DNA of 53,473 nucleotides from Pseudobdellovibrio sp. (GTDB lineage: Bacteria; Bdellovibrionota; Bdellovibrionia; Bdellovibrionales; Bdellovibrionaceae), in assembly GCA_023701385.1 (NCBI GenBank), contig JAMPXC010000020.1:1-53473 (forward strand), in the 5' to 3' direction. The notes under the pieces were generated by a model that did no database searches, had not been told where the DNA came from, and worked only from the letters and a program-made list of their open reading frames with translations. This document shows positions 1 through 8,078 of the stretch, piece by piece; the first letter of the stretch is position 1; every line of letters starts with the position of its first letter. Made by a program: the position numbers and the translations under genes.

Positions 1-225
1 ATTCACTGACGAATAAGTTTCAGAATATAAAATACAACTTCCCGCCGGATCTAAAATTGTAAATTTAAAATTTACAGTTGAAGCTTCAAGAGGATAGCCG
101 TCTGGTTTTACGATTTTTGCTTGATAAGTTGTACGATTTGGCCCGGCAAGCGCCGACAGCGCGTTTATTAAAATAAACACAAAAATAAATAAAATATTTC
201 TGAAATTGCAGCTTACGTCCTTCAC
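1..225 (-). CDS. Exported protein, N-terminal fragment (possible surface-fibre protein)
   Basis: The gene is cut by the left edge; 75 codons are visible. A hydrophobic stretch of about 17 residues ending in LSALAG looks like a Sec signal peptide. It is followed by a hydrophilic, beta-rich segment (TTYQAKIVKPDGYPLEAS, then FTILDPAGSC). From memory, this opening resembles the N-terminal domain of large Bdellovibrio surface and fibre proteins; I could not verify this. There is no ATG, so I chose GTG at 225, preceded by AGAAGG at very short spacing. The exact start is therefore uncertain. It is divergent from the gene at 443. Confidence 0.5.
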   Translation of the reverse strand, partial: MKDVSCNFRNILFIFVFILINALSALAGPNRTTYQAKIVKPDGYPLEASTVNFKFTILDPAGSCILYSETYSSVN

Positions 226-442
226 CTTCTACTTATCGGCAAACTCTTGAATTTATTGCGCTATTTTTTGACGATTTCTTAGATTTTTACCCGATCTGAG
301 ACGACTTAAACCGATCCTTAACAAATTCACCACCAGCTCCAATAAAGCGTCACTTTGTAAACTCACTTTACAGGACTTTAACCCCGAAACCCCGCCTATT
401 TTCTCATATTTAGGCATAATCCTGGCAACAGCTAGGACTAGA
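226..442. other. Divergent intergenic region
   Basis: These 217 bases separate two divergently read exported-protein genes and must hold promoters for both. I saw no convincing -35/-10 pair, hairpin or repeat. An ORF on the minus strand crosses the region, but it runs into the neighbouring gene and has no protein-like character. Confidence 0.5.
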
Positions 443-1303
443 ATGAAGACGTTTGTAGCCGGTTTATTAATTTTAGTAGGTTCAATTAGTGTTTGGGGCA
501 ACGCCACCAAATATCAAATTCAGCGCGCCCAAGAAGTTTTAAAAAGATCAATTTTACCAACACAGCTTGTGCACATGTCGCCGCAAAAGCTGAACACCTA
601 CATGCAAGAAGCTACTTACCAAGTGCTTCGCCCCCGCGACATTTTACTTTTAACTGAAGACCAACAAGTGGATTTCGAAAGAGGTTCACGCATTATCTAT
701 AACCGTGATGAAGGTTTTAGTTCTGACAAAAATATTACTCTGCGCAAGGGTGAATTTTTGCGAATTATTCAAATGTATAAATCCAACGACACTGACTTCG
801 GCGCAAAAAAAGATTTCTCAGGCGTACAAGCTGAATATATTGAAGTGCTTGAATTTAATGTCGTAAAACTTGATAAAAATTTTGAACCTGTCGGCCCTGT
901 TTTTCATCTCGTGGCACGTGGAAAAACCGATCGTAAAGTTCCAGGTGTTAAACGTTTTGATGGCGGCTTTATGGTGCGCAATCCTTCGTTATACTTTTCG
1001 CACGCAGGACTTGGCGATGTCATCGTCAACGCCCAAGCTGTTAAAACTCCGAAAGGCACAATCCCCGCATTTTCTCCAGCGATCATTGTAAAAACAGAAC
1101 GCACGCGAATGAAATGGACGATTTCAAACTACCGATACGTATTAACTCTACACTTAATAAACTGCCCAGAGCAGTTCAAAACACAAAAATGCGAAGTGCA
1201 AATTCCAGGTGTAAAATCTTATCCGGACCCCATCTGGGCCCGTTATGCTATGCCTGAAAATCGTCGCATCATAAAATTCTGGGGCGGCGAACTTCATTAC
1301 TAA
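443..1303 (+). CDS. Exported hypothetical protein
   Basis: This 286-residue protein begins with a clear signal peptide (MKTFVAGLLILVGSISVWG), so it is probably periplasmic or outer-membrane associated. The mature part is rich in charged and aromatic residues, with no membrane segment and no motif I recognise. AGGACTAG lies just before the ATG and supports the start. The stop is one base from the stop of the convergent esterase gene. Function unknown. Confidence 0.8.
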   Translation: MKTFVAGLLILVGSISVWGNATKYQIQRAQEVLKRSILPTQLVHMSPQKLNTYMQEATYQVLRPRDILLLTEDQQVDFERGSRIIYNRDEGFSSDKNITLRKGEFLRIIQMYKSNDTDFGAKKDFSGVQAEYIEVLEFNVVKLDKNFEPVGPVFHLVARGKTDRKVPGVKRFDGGFMVRNPSLYFSHAGLGDVIVNAQAVKTPKGTIPAFSPAIIVKTERTRMKWTISNYRYVLTLHLINCPEQFKTQKCEVQIPGVKSYPDPIWARYAMPENRRIIKFWGGELHY

Positions 1304-1304
1304 T

Positions 1305-2168
1305 TTATTTCGTAAAATTTAAAGTCCAACCAAGAAAAGCTTGAGTCGCTGACAAGGTGTCTGGAGACGTCGCTAAACTATTTTTATCGCCACCGCTGTA
1401 TTGGTGGCGCATTTTATGAATAGAAACAAAACGAACATGGGCCCCTGTGTGCATTTTAAAATCTGTGATCTTATCTTTTGGCCGATCGGTTGTTAATACT
1501 GTCACATCTTCGACTGCTGAATCATTTAATTCTTGGTCGTCTAATAAATCGTAAAAACCCAATACTTGCTTTAAGACTAATTCGTTATCGCGCGCCGTTG
1601 AAACTGGATCATGCGTGCCTGAAAAAATAATCACGTTATTTAATTTAGTTTTTTGATTGCGATCACCACAGTCGTAAGCCGCTTGCGCTAAATCGTCTTC
1701 ATTACCTAAAGTAAATAAGTTCTGCACAAATTTGTACGGAGCTCCCGAATGAAGAAGTGCACCTTTAAATACATCGGGATAACATACAGCAAAGTGAGTC
1801 GATAAAACTGAACCCGCCGAAAAACCACCGACGTAAATTCTTTCTTCATCAACGATACCTTGAGAAATTAAATCCTGAATTTGACCTACAACTGAAGCCA
1901 TAAATTCCGAGTTATCTTGAAGTGAAGGTAAAAACCAGTTCCAGCATTTTACCGGATTAGCAAAAATACTTTGTTCCGGAGCTAAGATCACAGGATTAAC
2001 TTCGCTCGTGATCTCTTCGATTTTAGATTGCGTGATAAATTGTTCTGGAGTTTGCAAACAACCATGGAGCCAAAGCACGAGTGGGCGTTTTGCTACCGGA
2101 GATTTCTTTTTTGCGAATGCGACGTTTACTGTTGTTAAGGTTAATAGAATTAAAATTAGCTTTTTCAC
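1305..2168 (-). CDS. Exported alpha/beta-hydrolase, PHB-depolymerase-like esterase
   Basis: This 287-residue protein has a signal peptide (residues 1-19), so it acts outside the cytoplasm. It has the alpha/beta-hydrolase order: an oxyanion-type HGCLQ at 35-39, the nucleophile elbow GFSAG with Ser117, an acid residue in SGTHDP, and a late His in HMRHQYSGG. The HGCLQ and GGFSAG pattern is typical of the extracellular PHB-depolymerase/feruloyl-esterase (LpqC-like) family, which hydrolyses polyester or ester bonds. The true substrate cannot be told. Its start overlaps the trmL stop by four bases (ATGA-type), so it is probably co-translated with trmL. Confidence 0.82.
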   Translation of the reverse strand: MKKLILILLTLTTVNVAFAKKKSPVAKRPLVLWLHGCLQTPEQFITQSKIEEITSEVNPVILAPEQSIFANPVKCWNWFLPSLQDNSEFMASVVGQIQDLISQGIVDEERIYVGGFSAGSVLSTHFAVCYPDVFKGALLHSGAPYKFVQNLFTLGNEDDLAQAAYDCGDRNQKTKLNNVIIFSGTHDPVSTARDNELVLKQVLGFYDLLDDQELNDSAVEDVTVLTTDRPKDKITDFKMHTGAHVRFVSIHKMRHQYSGGDKNSLATSPDTLSATQAFLGWTLNFTK

Positions 2169-2644
2169 AAATTGACCTGTCTAAACCCTTCATAGATCGT
2201 GATGGCCACAGCCGTTGCCAGATTTAAACTTCTGACAGGGCCCGTTTGTGGTATCATGTAGGCGCGATCTAGATTAGCCATTAGCAAATCTGGGTCCAAA
2301 CCTTTTGTCTCTTTTCCGAAAACTAACCAATCGCCTTTTTGAAATTTGGCATCAAAGATTGTTTGTTCGACTTTGTTTTCGATGTAAAAAATGCGGCTTT
2401 TATCTTCGACTGAATTATACCAGTCATTGAAACTTTCATGAATTTTCCAAGAAAGATATGGCCAATAATCAAGACCCGCGCGTTTAACTTGTGTGTCAGT
2501 GATTTCAAAACTCATCGGCTTAATTAAATGAAGTTCACATGTTGAACCCACACACGTACGACCGATGTTACCGGTATTTTGTGGAATTTCGGGTTCAACA
2601 ATAACAATTCTAAAAAGCGGATCGATTGGTTTTAAGTGGTCCAT
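2165..2644 (-). CDS. trmL: tRNA (cytidine/uridine-34 2'-O)-methyltransferase TrmL
   Basis: This 159-residue SPOUT-class methyltransferase has the usual length for TrmL. It methylates the ribose of the wobble nucleotide of tRNA-Leu isoacceptors using S-adenosylmethionine. Diagnostic motifs are PEIPQNTGNIGRT (18-30), FGKETKGL (109-116), and PQTGPVRSLNLATAVAI (132-148), which forms the knotted cofactor site. The gene sits immediately downstream of the GGCT-like gene (stop at 2645, start at 2644) and overlaps the esterase gene. This implies a three-gene minus-strand operon, although the three products have no obvious shared pathway. Confidence 0.95.
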   Translation of the reverse strand: MDHLKPIDPLFRIVIVEPEIPQNTGNIGRTCVGSTCELHLIKPMSFEITDTQVKRAGLDYWPYLSWKIHESFNDWYNSVEDKSRIFYIENKVEQTIFDAKFQKGDWLVFGKETKGLDPDLLMANLDRAYMIPQTGPVRSLNLATAVAITIYEGFRQVNL

Positions 2645-3247
2645 CTAAACGAGATGGTTATAAACATCTTTACCTAAAGAACTCAATGCTAAACGGCGGC
2701 CTTTATCCACGATTAATTCTAATTTCATTAATTCGCGGTAAAGAGCTAAGTCGTTGATAGGTACGATATCACGGCCTTTAACAGCACCTAATTTAAGCAC
2801 ATAGATTTTCTGTTTTTCAGTTAATTGCATTGGCAATGGTTGCTGAGCCTCTAAAGACTGCTTCCAAAGGCCATCAGCGATAACTGCTGCTTTTGCCGTC
2901 AATTTTTTAGGATTATAAAAATACACTTCAGCTGTGTCAGTCTGCCCCGACGCTTTCATTACAGTCGCCTGTGCTCTGTAATGTAAGCCCTTAGCGGGTT
3001 CTAAGGCTTTTACGCCGTGTAAAGTGTCCATTAAAGCTAATAGCGTGCTATCGGCTTTTAATTCAATGAACTGACCATGAATTGTGGCTGTTTTATCCTC
3101 TGTGATTACCGGAAACCCAATAGGTAAACGATAAGCTGTTGCTTGGATCGTTGCAGGCTCGTAAGACACAATAAAAGGCATTAATTTTTGAAAATGGAAC
3201 ATGCCTTCGGTCCAAGAACCGATCATAAAAAAACGCATTGTCGTCAT
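2645..3247 (-). CDS. GGCT/AIG2-like protein with a C-terminal helical or winged-helix segment
   Basis: This 200-residue protein has an N-terminal half (about 1-115) that fits the gamma-glutamylcyclotransferase fold. It opens with a strand and GSWTEGMFHF in place of YGSLxxGxxN, followed by a turn with GFPVIT, a HGQFIEL strand (like xGELY), a helix ending LMDTLHG, and closing strands YRAQATV and AEVYFYN. The usual catalytic Glu is not obvious, so activity is uncertain. Residues 140-200 look like a small helical or winged-helix domain. First gene of the operon with trmL and the esterase. The family call is inference from the pattern. Confidence 0.55.
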   Translation of the reverse strand: MTTMRFFMIGSWTEGMFHFQKLMPFIVSYEPATIQATAYRLPIGFPVITEDKTATIHGQFIELKADSTLLALMDTLHGVKALEPAKGLHYRAQATVMKASGQTDTAEVYFYNPKKLTAKAAVIADGLWKQSLEAQQPLPMQLTEKQKIYVLKLGAVKGRDIVPINDLALYRELMKLELIVDKGRRLALSSLGKDVYNHLV

Positions 3248-3411
3248 TCATCCCCCTCTGACTAGTGACTGCAAATAGTTTGTTTTTAGGCGAGTCTTCG
3301 ACTCGACTTCATTCTAAAGTGGGTGTGTTGTAACAGACACAATTGAACAAAAGCAATTTTTAAAATTTGCGTTAAGAAAATTTTTATCTTTTTGCCAAAA
3401 TTCGCCAAAAT

Positions 3412-3439
3412 TTGACCCTGTGAAAAAAATAGTTAAAAT
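3412..3439 (+). promoter_or_regulatory. Sigma-70-type promoter for the GcvH-like gene
   Basis: TTGACC (3412-3417) and TAAAAT (3434-3439) are separated by 16 bases, each matching five of six consensus bases. Transcription would start near 3446, leaving about 25 bases before the ATG at 3471, with AGGGAAA as ribosome site. Predicted by eye only. Confidence 0.6.
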
Positions 3440-3470
3440 GAATTTATCTTAAGCAATAATAGGGAAATAT

Positions 3471-3899
3471 ATGGCTGGAAAAATTAAGAATTTTAATCAC
3501 AACCTTTGGTATTCAGAAGAAGATGGCATCATCACCATCGGTATTAATGAAGATGGCTTAGAAGACATCACAGAAATCAACACGATTGATTTACCACCAG
3601 AACAAGAAAAAGTTGAAGCTGACACAGCTTTCGGCTCAGTTGAATCAGATGATGGAACAATTGATATCGTATCACCTTTTGATGGAACCATTATCGAAGT
3701 GAATTCACAAGTTGTAGATGATCCAGCTGTTCTTATGGAAGATCCCTATGAAGAAGGTTGGTTAGTGCGCGTTGAAGTTGCCGGCGAAATCGACGATGAA
3801 GAAGAAGACGAAGATTACGACGACGAAGACGATGAAGATGATGAGGACGACGAAGATTACGAGGATGAAGACGAAGACTCTGACAAAGATGAGGACTAA
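3471..3899 (+). CDS. GcvH-like protein without lipoyl lysine, with polyacidic tail
   Basis: This 142-residue protein has residues 1-105 that align with glycine-cleavage H protein: HNLWYSEEDGIITIGINEDG at the start, then VESDDGTIDIVSPFDGTI, and the end EEGWLVRVEV. In true GcvH the central segment reads ESVKA with the lipoylated lysine. Here it reads ESDDG, with Asp61 at the lysine position, so it cannot carry lipoate there. Residues 107-142 are almost only Asp and Glu. No gcvT or gcvP genes are adjacent. It probably has a structural or regulatory role, but the actual function is unknown. The gene ends inside the start of the EamA gene. Confidence 0.8.
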   Translation: MAGKIKNFNHNLWYSEEDGIITIGINEDGLEDITEINTIDLPPEQEKVEADTAFGSVESDDGTIDIVSPFDGTIIEVNSQVVDDPAVLMEDPYEEGWLVRVEVAGEIDDEEEDEDYDDEDDEDDEDDEDYEDEDEDSDKDED

Positions 3900-4818
3900 C
3901 ACCGTCTACTTTCTTATCTGTGCCATCATCTGGGGACTTACCTGGATAGCGATTAAATACCAACTTCCTTATGTTGATGGCACCGCGGCGGTTTTTTACC
4001 GTTTTCTTTTTTCAAGTCTCGTGATGTTTGGCATTTGCCTTGTTACGAAAACTTCTCTCTTTAAACTTTCACGCACTCAACATTTCAGATTTGCCTCTCA
4101 AGGCTTATTTATCTTTTCTATCAATTATCTTTTAACTTACTGGGCCACTTCAATGGCCACATCAGCATTAATTGCTTTAGCTTTCACTTCGCTGATTTTT
4201 TTCAACATGTTTGGTGCAAGATTGTTTTTAAATATTCCGTTCGAAAGAAAAGTTGTCTGGGGCGGGCTTTTAAGTTTGCTGGGAATGGTGTTTATTTCTT
4301 TTAATGAATATCAAAATATCGGGCTTCACCCAGGATCTCTGTGGGGATTTTTAATCGGCCTATTTTCAACGATATCAGCCTCAGCCGGAAATTTAGTTTC
4401 TTATTTAAATAAAAAAGATAATGTTCCCACATCAGCTAATAATTCGTGGGCGATGCTTTATGGTTCAGGCTTTTCTTTATTAGCTTGTTTGATCATGGGC
4501 AAATCACTGTATATCGAAGTGACCCAACCTTTTGTGATTTCTTTTTTCTATCTTTCAATTTTTGGAACTGTGATTTCGTTCTGGGCTTACTTTAAACTGA
4601 TTGAAAACATCGGTCCAGCCAAAGCGGCGTTCACAAGTATTGCATCTCCTGTGATCGCCTTAGTTGTTTCAACTTTCATGGAAGACTTAAGTTGGACTGT
4701 CTTCTTAGCTTTAGGATCTTTATTTTGCATTATGGGGAATGTTGTGGCTTTGGCTCGTGTTCCTCAGCCTCTGCTTCAGCGGCTGCTACTTGGTCGGCCA
4801 AAGAATTTCCGTTCATAA
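3889..4818 (+). CDS. EamA/DMT-family transporter
   Basis: This protein has about 309 residues and roughly ten hydrophobic segments in two repeated halves (IIWGLTWIAIKY at the start, KAAFTSIASPVIALV in the second half). This is typical of drug/metabolite transporters in the inner membrane; the substrate is not predictable. The frame stays open upstream to 3772, but that part is only the shadow of the acidic tail of the previous gene. I take ATG 3889, which gives the normal MxxNTVYF transporter start and overlaps the previous stop by 11 bases. The 3' end overlaps the convergent AI-2E gene by 89 bases. Confidence 0.85.
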   Translation: MRTNTVYFLICAIIWGLTWIAIKYQLPYVDGTAAVFYRFLFSSLVMFGICLVTKTSLFKLSRTQHFRFASQGLFIFSINYLLTYWATSMATSALIALAFTSLIFFNMFGARLFLNIPFERKVVWGGLLSLLGMVFISFNEYQNIGLHPGSLWGFLIGLFSTISASAGNLVSYLNKKDNVPTSANNSWAMLYGSGFSLLACLIMGKSLYIEVTQPFVISFFYLSIFGTVISFWAYFKLIENIGPAKAAFTSIASPVIALVVSTFMEDLSWTVFLALGSLFCIMGNVVALARVPQPLLQRLLLGRPKNFRS

Positions 4819-5824
4819 TTTTACCGATGGCGAAAGCTAATTCAGTCACAATCGGCCCTAAGAATAAGCCCGGAATTCCGAACATGGCCAAAGCTCCAAT
4901 TAAGGCCACCAACGAAACAAGAGGGTGCAGTGATTCTTCATCTGACGTCAGAATATAAGCTCTGATGATATTATCAATACTACCCGCAATACCTAAACCA
5001 ACTAACATAATAGCTCCGTCACCGGCTTCACCTTGTAAAAAGCTAAATAATGCCAAAGCCCCTGATACTGGAACTGAACCCACCACCGGTACAAACGCCA
5101 TAAAGAACGTCAGGATAAAGATCATCACAAGATTACCAAAACCTGCAATTGACGCAGCAACGGTAATGATCGTGGCCTGCACGGCAGCTACGACTAAAGT
5201 TGAAAATACAACGGTATAACAAACTCGTTGTAAAAGATCGACCAGCTTATGTAATGAATCTTCTGATAAAAGACGGCGATCCTTAAACCATTCTAAAAAT
5301 TCGCGGCGTTTTAATAAGAAGAAATACAAACTCGTCACAAAGATAAAAAGCTGTAACAAAAATTCTGGAAAATTTGTTACCAGCGCAGTTAACCACGGAA
5401 TCACCACTGATAAAACACGCGGAAGAAGTGATTGAACATCAAAGTCTTCGCGTAAATCAAAATTAAAACGCATCGATATATCTGATAAAAAATGCCATAC
5501 TTTGGTTAGCGTTTCTTCAACATTTTTATAAACCGGCATTTGCGCAATCGTTTCTTGCTGAAGCTGAGCTATATTTAAAATACCTTTGGTTATAATTAAA
5601 GTTAATGGCGCAATAATAATTAGAATCAAGCCCGAAACCATTAAGAAGATCAGAAGTTTTTCTTTTTTAGTTTTTTTAAGCCATTTGTTTAAAAGTGGTG
5701 TCATTGATAAGGCAAATAGCGAAGCTAATAATAGTGACGTTTTAAACGGCCAAAATAAAAATAAAAACGCAATATAAACGACACTTAAAATCGCATACTT
5801 AAAAATGAGCTCTCTATCGTTCAT
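4730..5824 (-). CDS. AI-2E-family permease (PerM/YdiK type)
   Basis: This 364-residue integral membrane protein has two N-terminal hydrophobic segments, a loop region (about 60-150), and a cluster of hydrophobic helices ending in the conserved PGLFLGPIVTELA. This is the AI-2E transporter superfamily, whose members export small molecules or act as Na+/H+ antiporters. The substrate here is unknown. The last 25 residues are Ala/Glu-rich. GAGG precedes the ATG. It lies 10 bases downstream of pbpC, so it is probably the last gene of the A2M-pbpC operon. Its end overlaps the EamA gene antisense. Confidence 0.85.
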   Translation of the reverse strand: MNDRELIFKYAILSVVYIAFLFLFWPFKTSLLLASLFALSMTPLLNKWLKKTKKEKLLIFLMVSGLILIIIAPLTLIITKGILNIAQLQQETIAQMPVYKNVEETLTKVWHFLSDISMRFNFDLREDFDVQSLLPRVLSVVIPWLTALVTNFPEFLLQLFIFVTSLYFFLLKRREFLEWFKDRRLLSEDSLHKLVDLLQRVCYTVVFSTLVVAAVQATIITVAASIAGFGNLVMIFILTFFMAFVPVVGSVPVSGALALFSFLQGEAGDGAIMLVGLGIAGSIDNIIRAYILTSDEESLHPLVSLVALIGALAMFGIPGLFLGPIVTELAFAIGKIMNGNSLADQVAAAEAEAEEHEPKPQHSP

Positions 5825-5834
5825 GATGACCTCG

Positions 5835-8078
5835 CTATTGACTTATCACTTTAACATTAAAATAACTGCTTTGTGAACGACCTAAATTGTCGCTGACCGA
5901 TACAGAATAGCGGCCTGGCACAGCGGTTTCAAAGAATAAAGGGTCATTTTTATAAGAACGACCTACATAATTCTTATTTACAAACCAGTCTAAGTATTGA
6001 CTATCTGATTCTGAAATTGCGCGTAATTGAATTTTTGGCTTTTTAATCTTTCCCTGCTGCGTCTGAATCATGTATTCGATATTTTCTTGGGGGCTTGTAA
6101 TATTGATTTGCCCTATGCGGCTTAAGCTGTCATCGCACGAAAATTTCTTCTCTGACAGAGTTACCTTCTTTAAACCCGCCTCTTTATACACCGCTAATAA
6201 ATCATCAGGCCACACTTCCATCACTTTACTTTGCGTGTGATTTAAAGCATCTGGCTTACACGACATTTTCTGTGTTACCGGATCAATATAAACTTTACGA
6301 TGAATGCTACATGTTTCAATTGATGAAACCGAGGGAATAAATAACGCTTCTTCAGTTCTATGACCGCAGTTTTCAGTGACTAACTTTTTTGAAACATTAC
6401 AGATATGAACTGTTTTTACATTTAAACCAACGCGCGAATCCCACCCTGGATTTTCATGGCCTTTTAAATGCTGTGGTTTATTTCTAAGATAGTCATAGAT
6501 CTGAAAATACAATGGAGCTGCCACATTTCGGCCGATTAAGGCTGGATTCATTTCGCGGTCATTATCACCAAACCAGATCCCTACCGCGTAATCGCCGATA
6601 AGCCCCAAAGTCCAAGCATCTTTATAAGATTTAGAAGTTCCTGTCTTCCACGCCAGTGGCATGGCTGTTTTTGTTAAATCTTGAAACGTTAAACTTTCCG
6701 TGCGCGGGTTCTTCTTTAACATCTGAAGCACGATGTACACTGATTCAGGTGTTAAAATTTGTTGGTACAAAGATTTTTGTTTTTCTAAAGTGACATTTAA
6801 ATCTGAATACTTACCTAAATGCGCAAGCGATGCATACATCTTCATAAGATCAAGCAGACTCATTTCTACGCCGCCCAGTGGAAGAGAAAGACCGTAGAAT
6901 TTTTCTTCTTTAAATTTTAAAGCGCTCTTGCCTTTCATAAAATCGTAAAAACTTGGGTTTTCTAATTTGCGGGCTAAATCTACCGCTGGCAAATTACGGC
7001 TTAGAATTAACGCCTGATCAGTTGCGAGAGGCCCTAAGAATTGTTCATCGAAATTTTCAGGATTTAATCCTGAAAATGTCATGCGTGTATCTTTAAGTAA
7101 GGTTTTTTCGTGAATTAAGCCTTGTTGTAAAGCTAAGGCATAGATAAAAGGTTTAAGTGTTGAGCCTGGCGGTTTAAGCGATCGATTCGCATCAATCTGC
7201 CCTTTGATTTCAGAATTAAAATAATCACGTGAACCGATATAAGTGATAATTTCATTTCTGGTCGTATCAACGACCACGAGCGAATAGTTTTTAATGCCGT
7301 GTCTTGCAATAGACAGAAAGTATGATCCCGCTAACTTTTCGATATTTTCTTGTAAGTTCAGATCAAGCGTTGTTTTAACGGCTTTAGCTTCTATTCCCCG
7401 CTGTTTTAAATATTCAATAAAATGGGGAACCCGAAAACTTAAGTTTTGTTTTTTCTCTATCGCCAATTTTGTGAACTTTTGTGGGTTCTGCGGAATCTGC
7501 ACTAAAAATTCGATTTGTTCACTGGTTAGTTTTTCACAGCTTTTATTAAAATAAAAAAAGCAGGCGGCGCCTACACCCTCTAAATTAGAACCAAAGGGCG
7601 CCCAGTTTAAATAAGCTAATAAAATTTCTTCTTTGCGGTACAAAGTTTCTAATTTTAAAGCCTGAAGAATTTGAACAAATTTTCCCGAAATAGATTTTGT
7701 CGTTTCAGGATATAAAAGGCGCACCACTTGCATGGTGATTGTTGAAGCCCCTTGCTTGCGCCCTTCAGTTAAATAAGTTTTATAAGCAGCACGGCTTAAA
7801 GCCAATGGGTTAAAACCAGGATGATAATAAAAAAACTGATCTTCTTTATTTAAAAACGCTTCAACAAGCTTGGGGTTTATTTCTTTATAGTCAGTGAAAA
7901 AACGATATTTTTCATCACCCGATAAAGTTAGGCGCAGCAATTTACCGTTACGGTCATAAAATTGCTGCGACCAAGTTTTTTCGGCTAACAATTTACCCGA
8001 AAAAAAATAAGGCAGAGATACGGTTAACCCGATCACTGCCCCTAAGATTAAAAAAGAAATCTTTTTATTTAACTTCAA
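5835..8078 (-). CDS. pbpC: Penicillin-binding protein 1C
   Basis: This 747-residue bifunctional peptidoglycan synthase has an N-terminal membrane anchor (9-28). The GT51 glycosyltransferase domain carries EDQFFYYHPG (Glu79 catalytic) and ASTITMQ (111-117). The transpeptidase domain carries SxxK at Ser306-Lys309 (GSTLKPF), SRN at 360-362, and KTG at 478-480. A C-terminal beta domain of the BiPBP_C type follows (about 650-747). It overlaps the upstream A2M gene by 14 bases. The A2M-PBP1C pairing is well known: the macroglobulin traps invading proteases and PBP1C is thought to repair the damaged wall. Confidence 0.95.
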   Translation of the reverse strand: MKLNKKISFLILGAVIGLTVSLPYFFSGKLLAEKTWSQQFYDRNGKLLRLTLSGDEKYRFFTDYKEINPKLVEAFLNKEDQFFYYHPGFNPLALSRAAYKTYLTEGRKQGASTITMQVVRLLYPETTKSISGKFVQILQALKLETLYRKEEILLAYLNWAPFGSNLEGVGAACFFYFNKSCEKLTSEQIEFLVQIPQNPQKFTKLAIEKKQNLSFRVPHFIEYLKQRGIEAKAVKTTLDLNLQENIEKLAGSYFLSIARHGIKNYSLVVVDTTRNEIITYIGSRDYFNSEIKGQIDANRSLKPPGSTLKPFIYALALQQGLIHEKTLLKDTRMTFSGLNPENFDEQFLGPLATDQALILSRNLPAVDLARKLENPSFYDFMKGKSALKFKEEKFYGLSLPLGGVEMSLLDLMKMYASLAHLGKYSDLNVTLEKQKSLYQQILTPESVYIVLQMLKKNPRTESLTFQDLTKTAMPLAWKTGTSKSYKDAWTLGLIGDYAVGIWFGDNDREMNPALIGRNVAAPLYFQIYDYLRNKPQHLKGHENPGWDSRVGLNVKTVHICNVSKKLVTENCGHRTEEALFIPSVSSIETCSIHRKVYIDPVTQKMSCKPDALNHTQSKVMEVWPDDLLAVYKEAGLKKVTLSEKKFSCDDSLSRIGQINITSPQENIEYMIQTQQGKIKKPKIQLRAISESDSQYLDWFVNKNYVGRSYKNDPLFFETAVPGRYSVSVSDNLGRSQSSYFNVKVISQ

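Noticed and set aside
3248-3470. Glycine riboswitch upstream of the GcvH-like gene
   Set aside because: The leader after the predicted start is only about 25 bases and shows no such structure.
3772-3888. N-terminal extension of the EamA transporter rich in Lys and Thr
   Set aside because: It is the +1 frame shadow of the acidic tail of the GcvH-like gene; the normal transporter start is ATG 3889.
3471-3899. Annotation as a functional glycine-cleavage H protein
   Set aside because: The lipoyl lysine is absent and no gcvT/gcvP genes are nearby.
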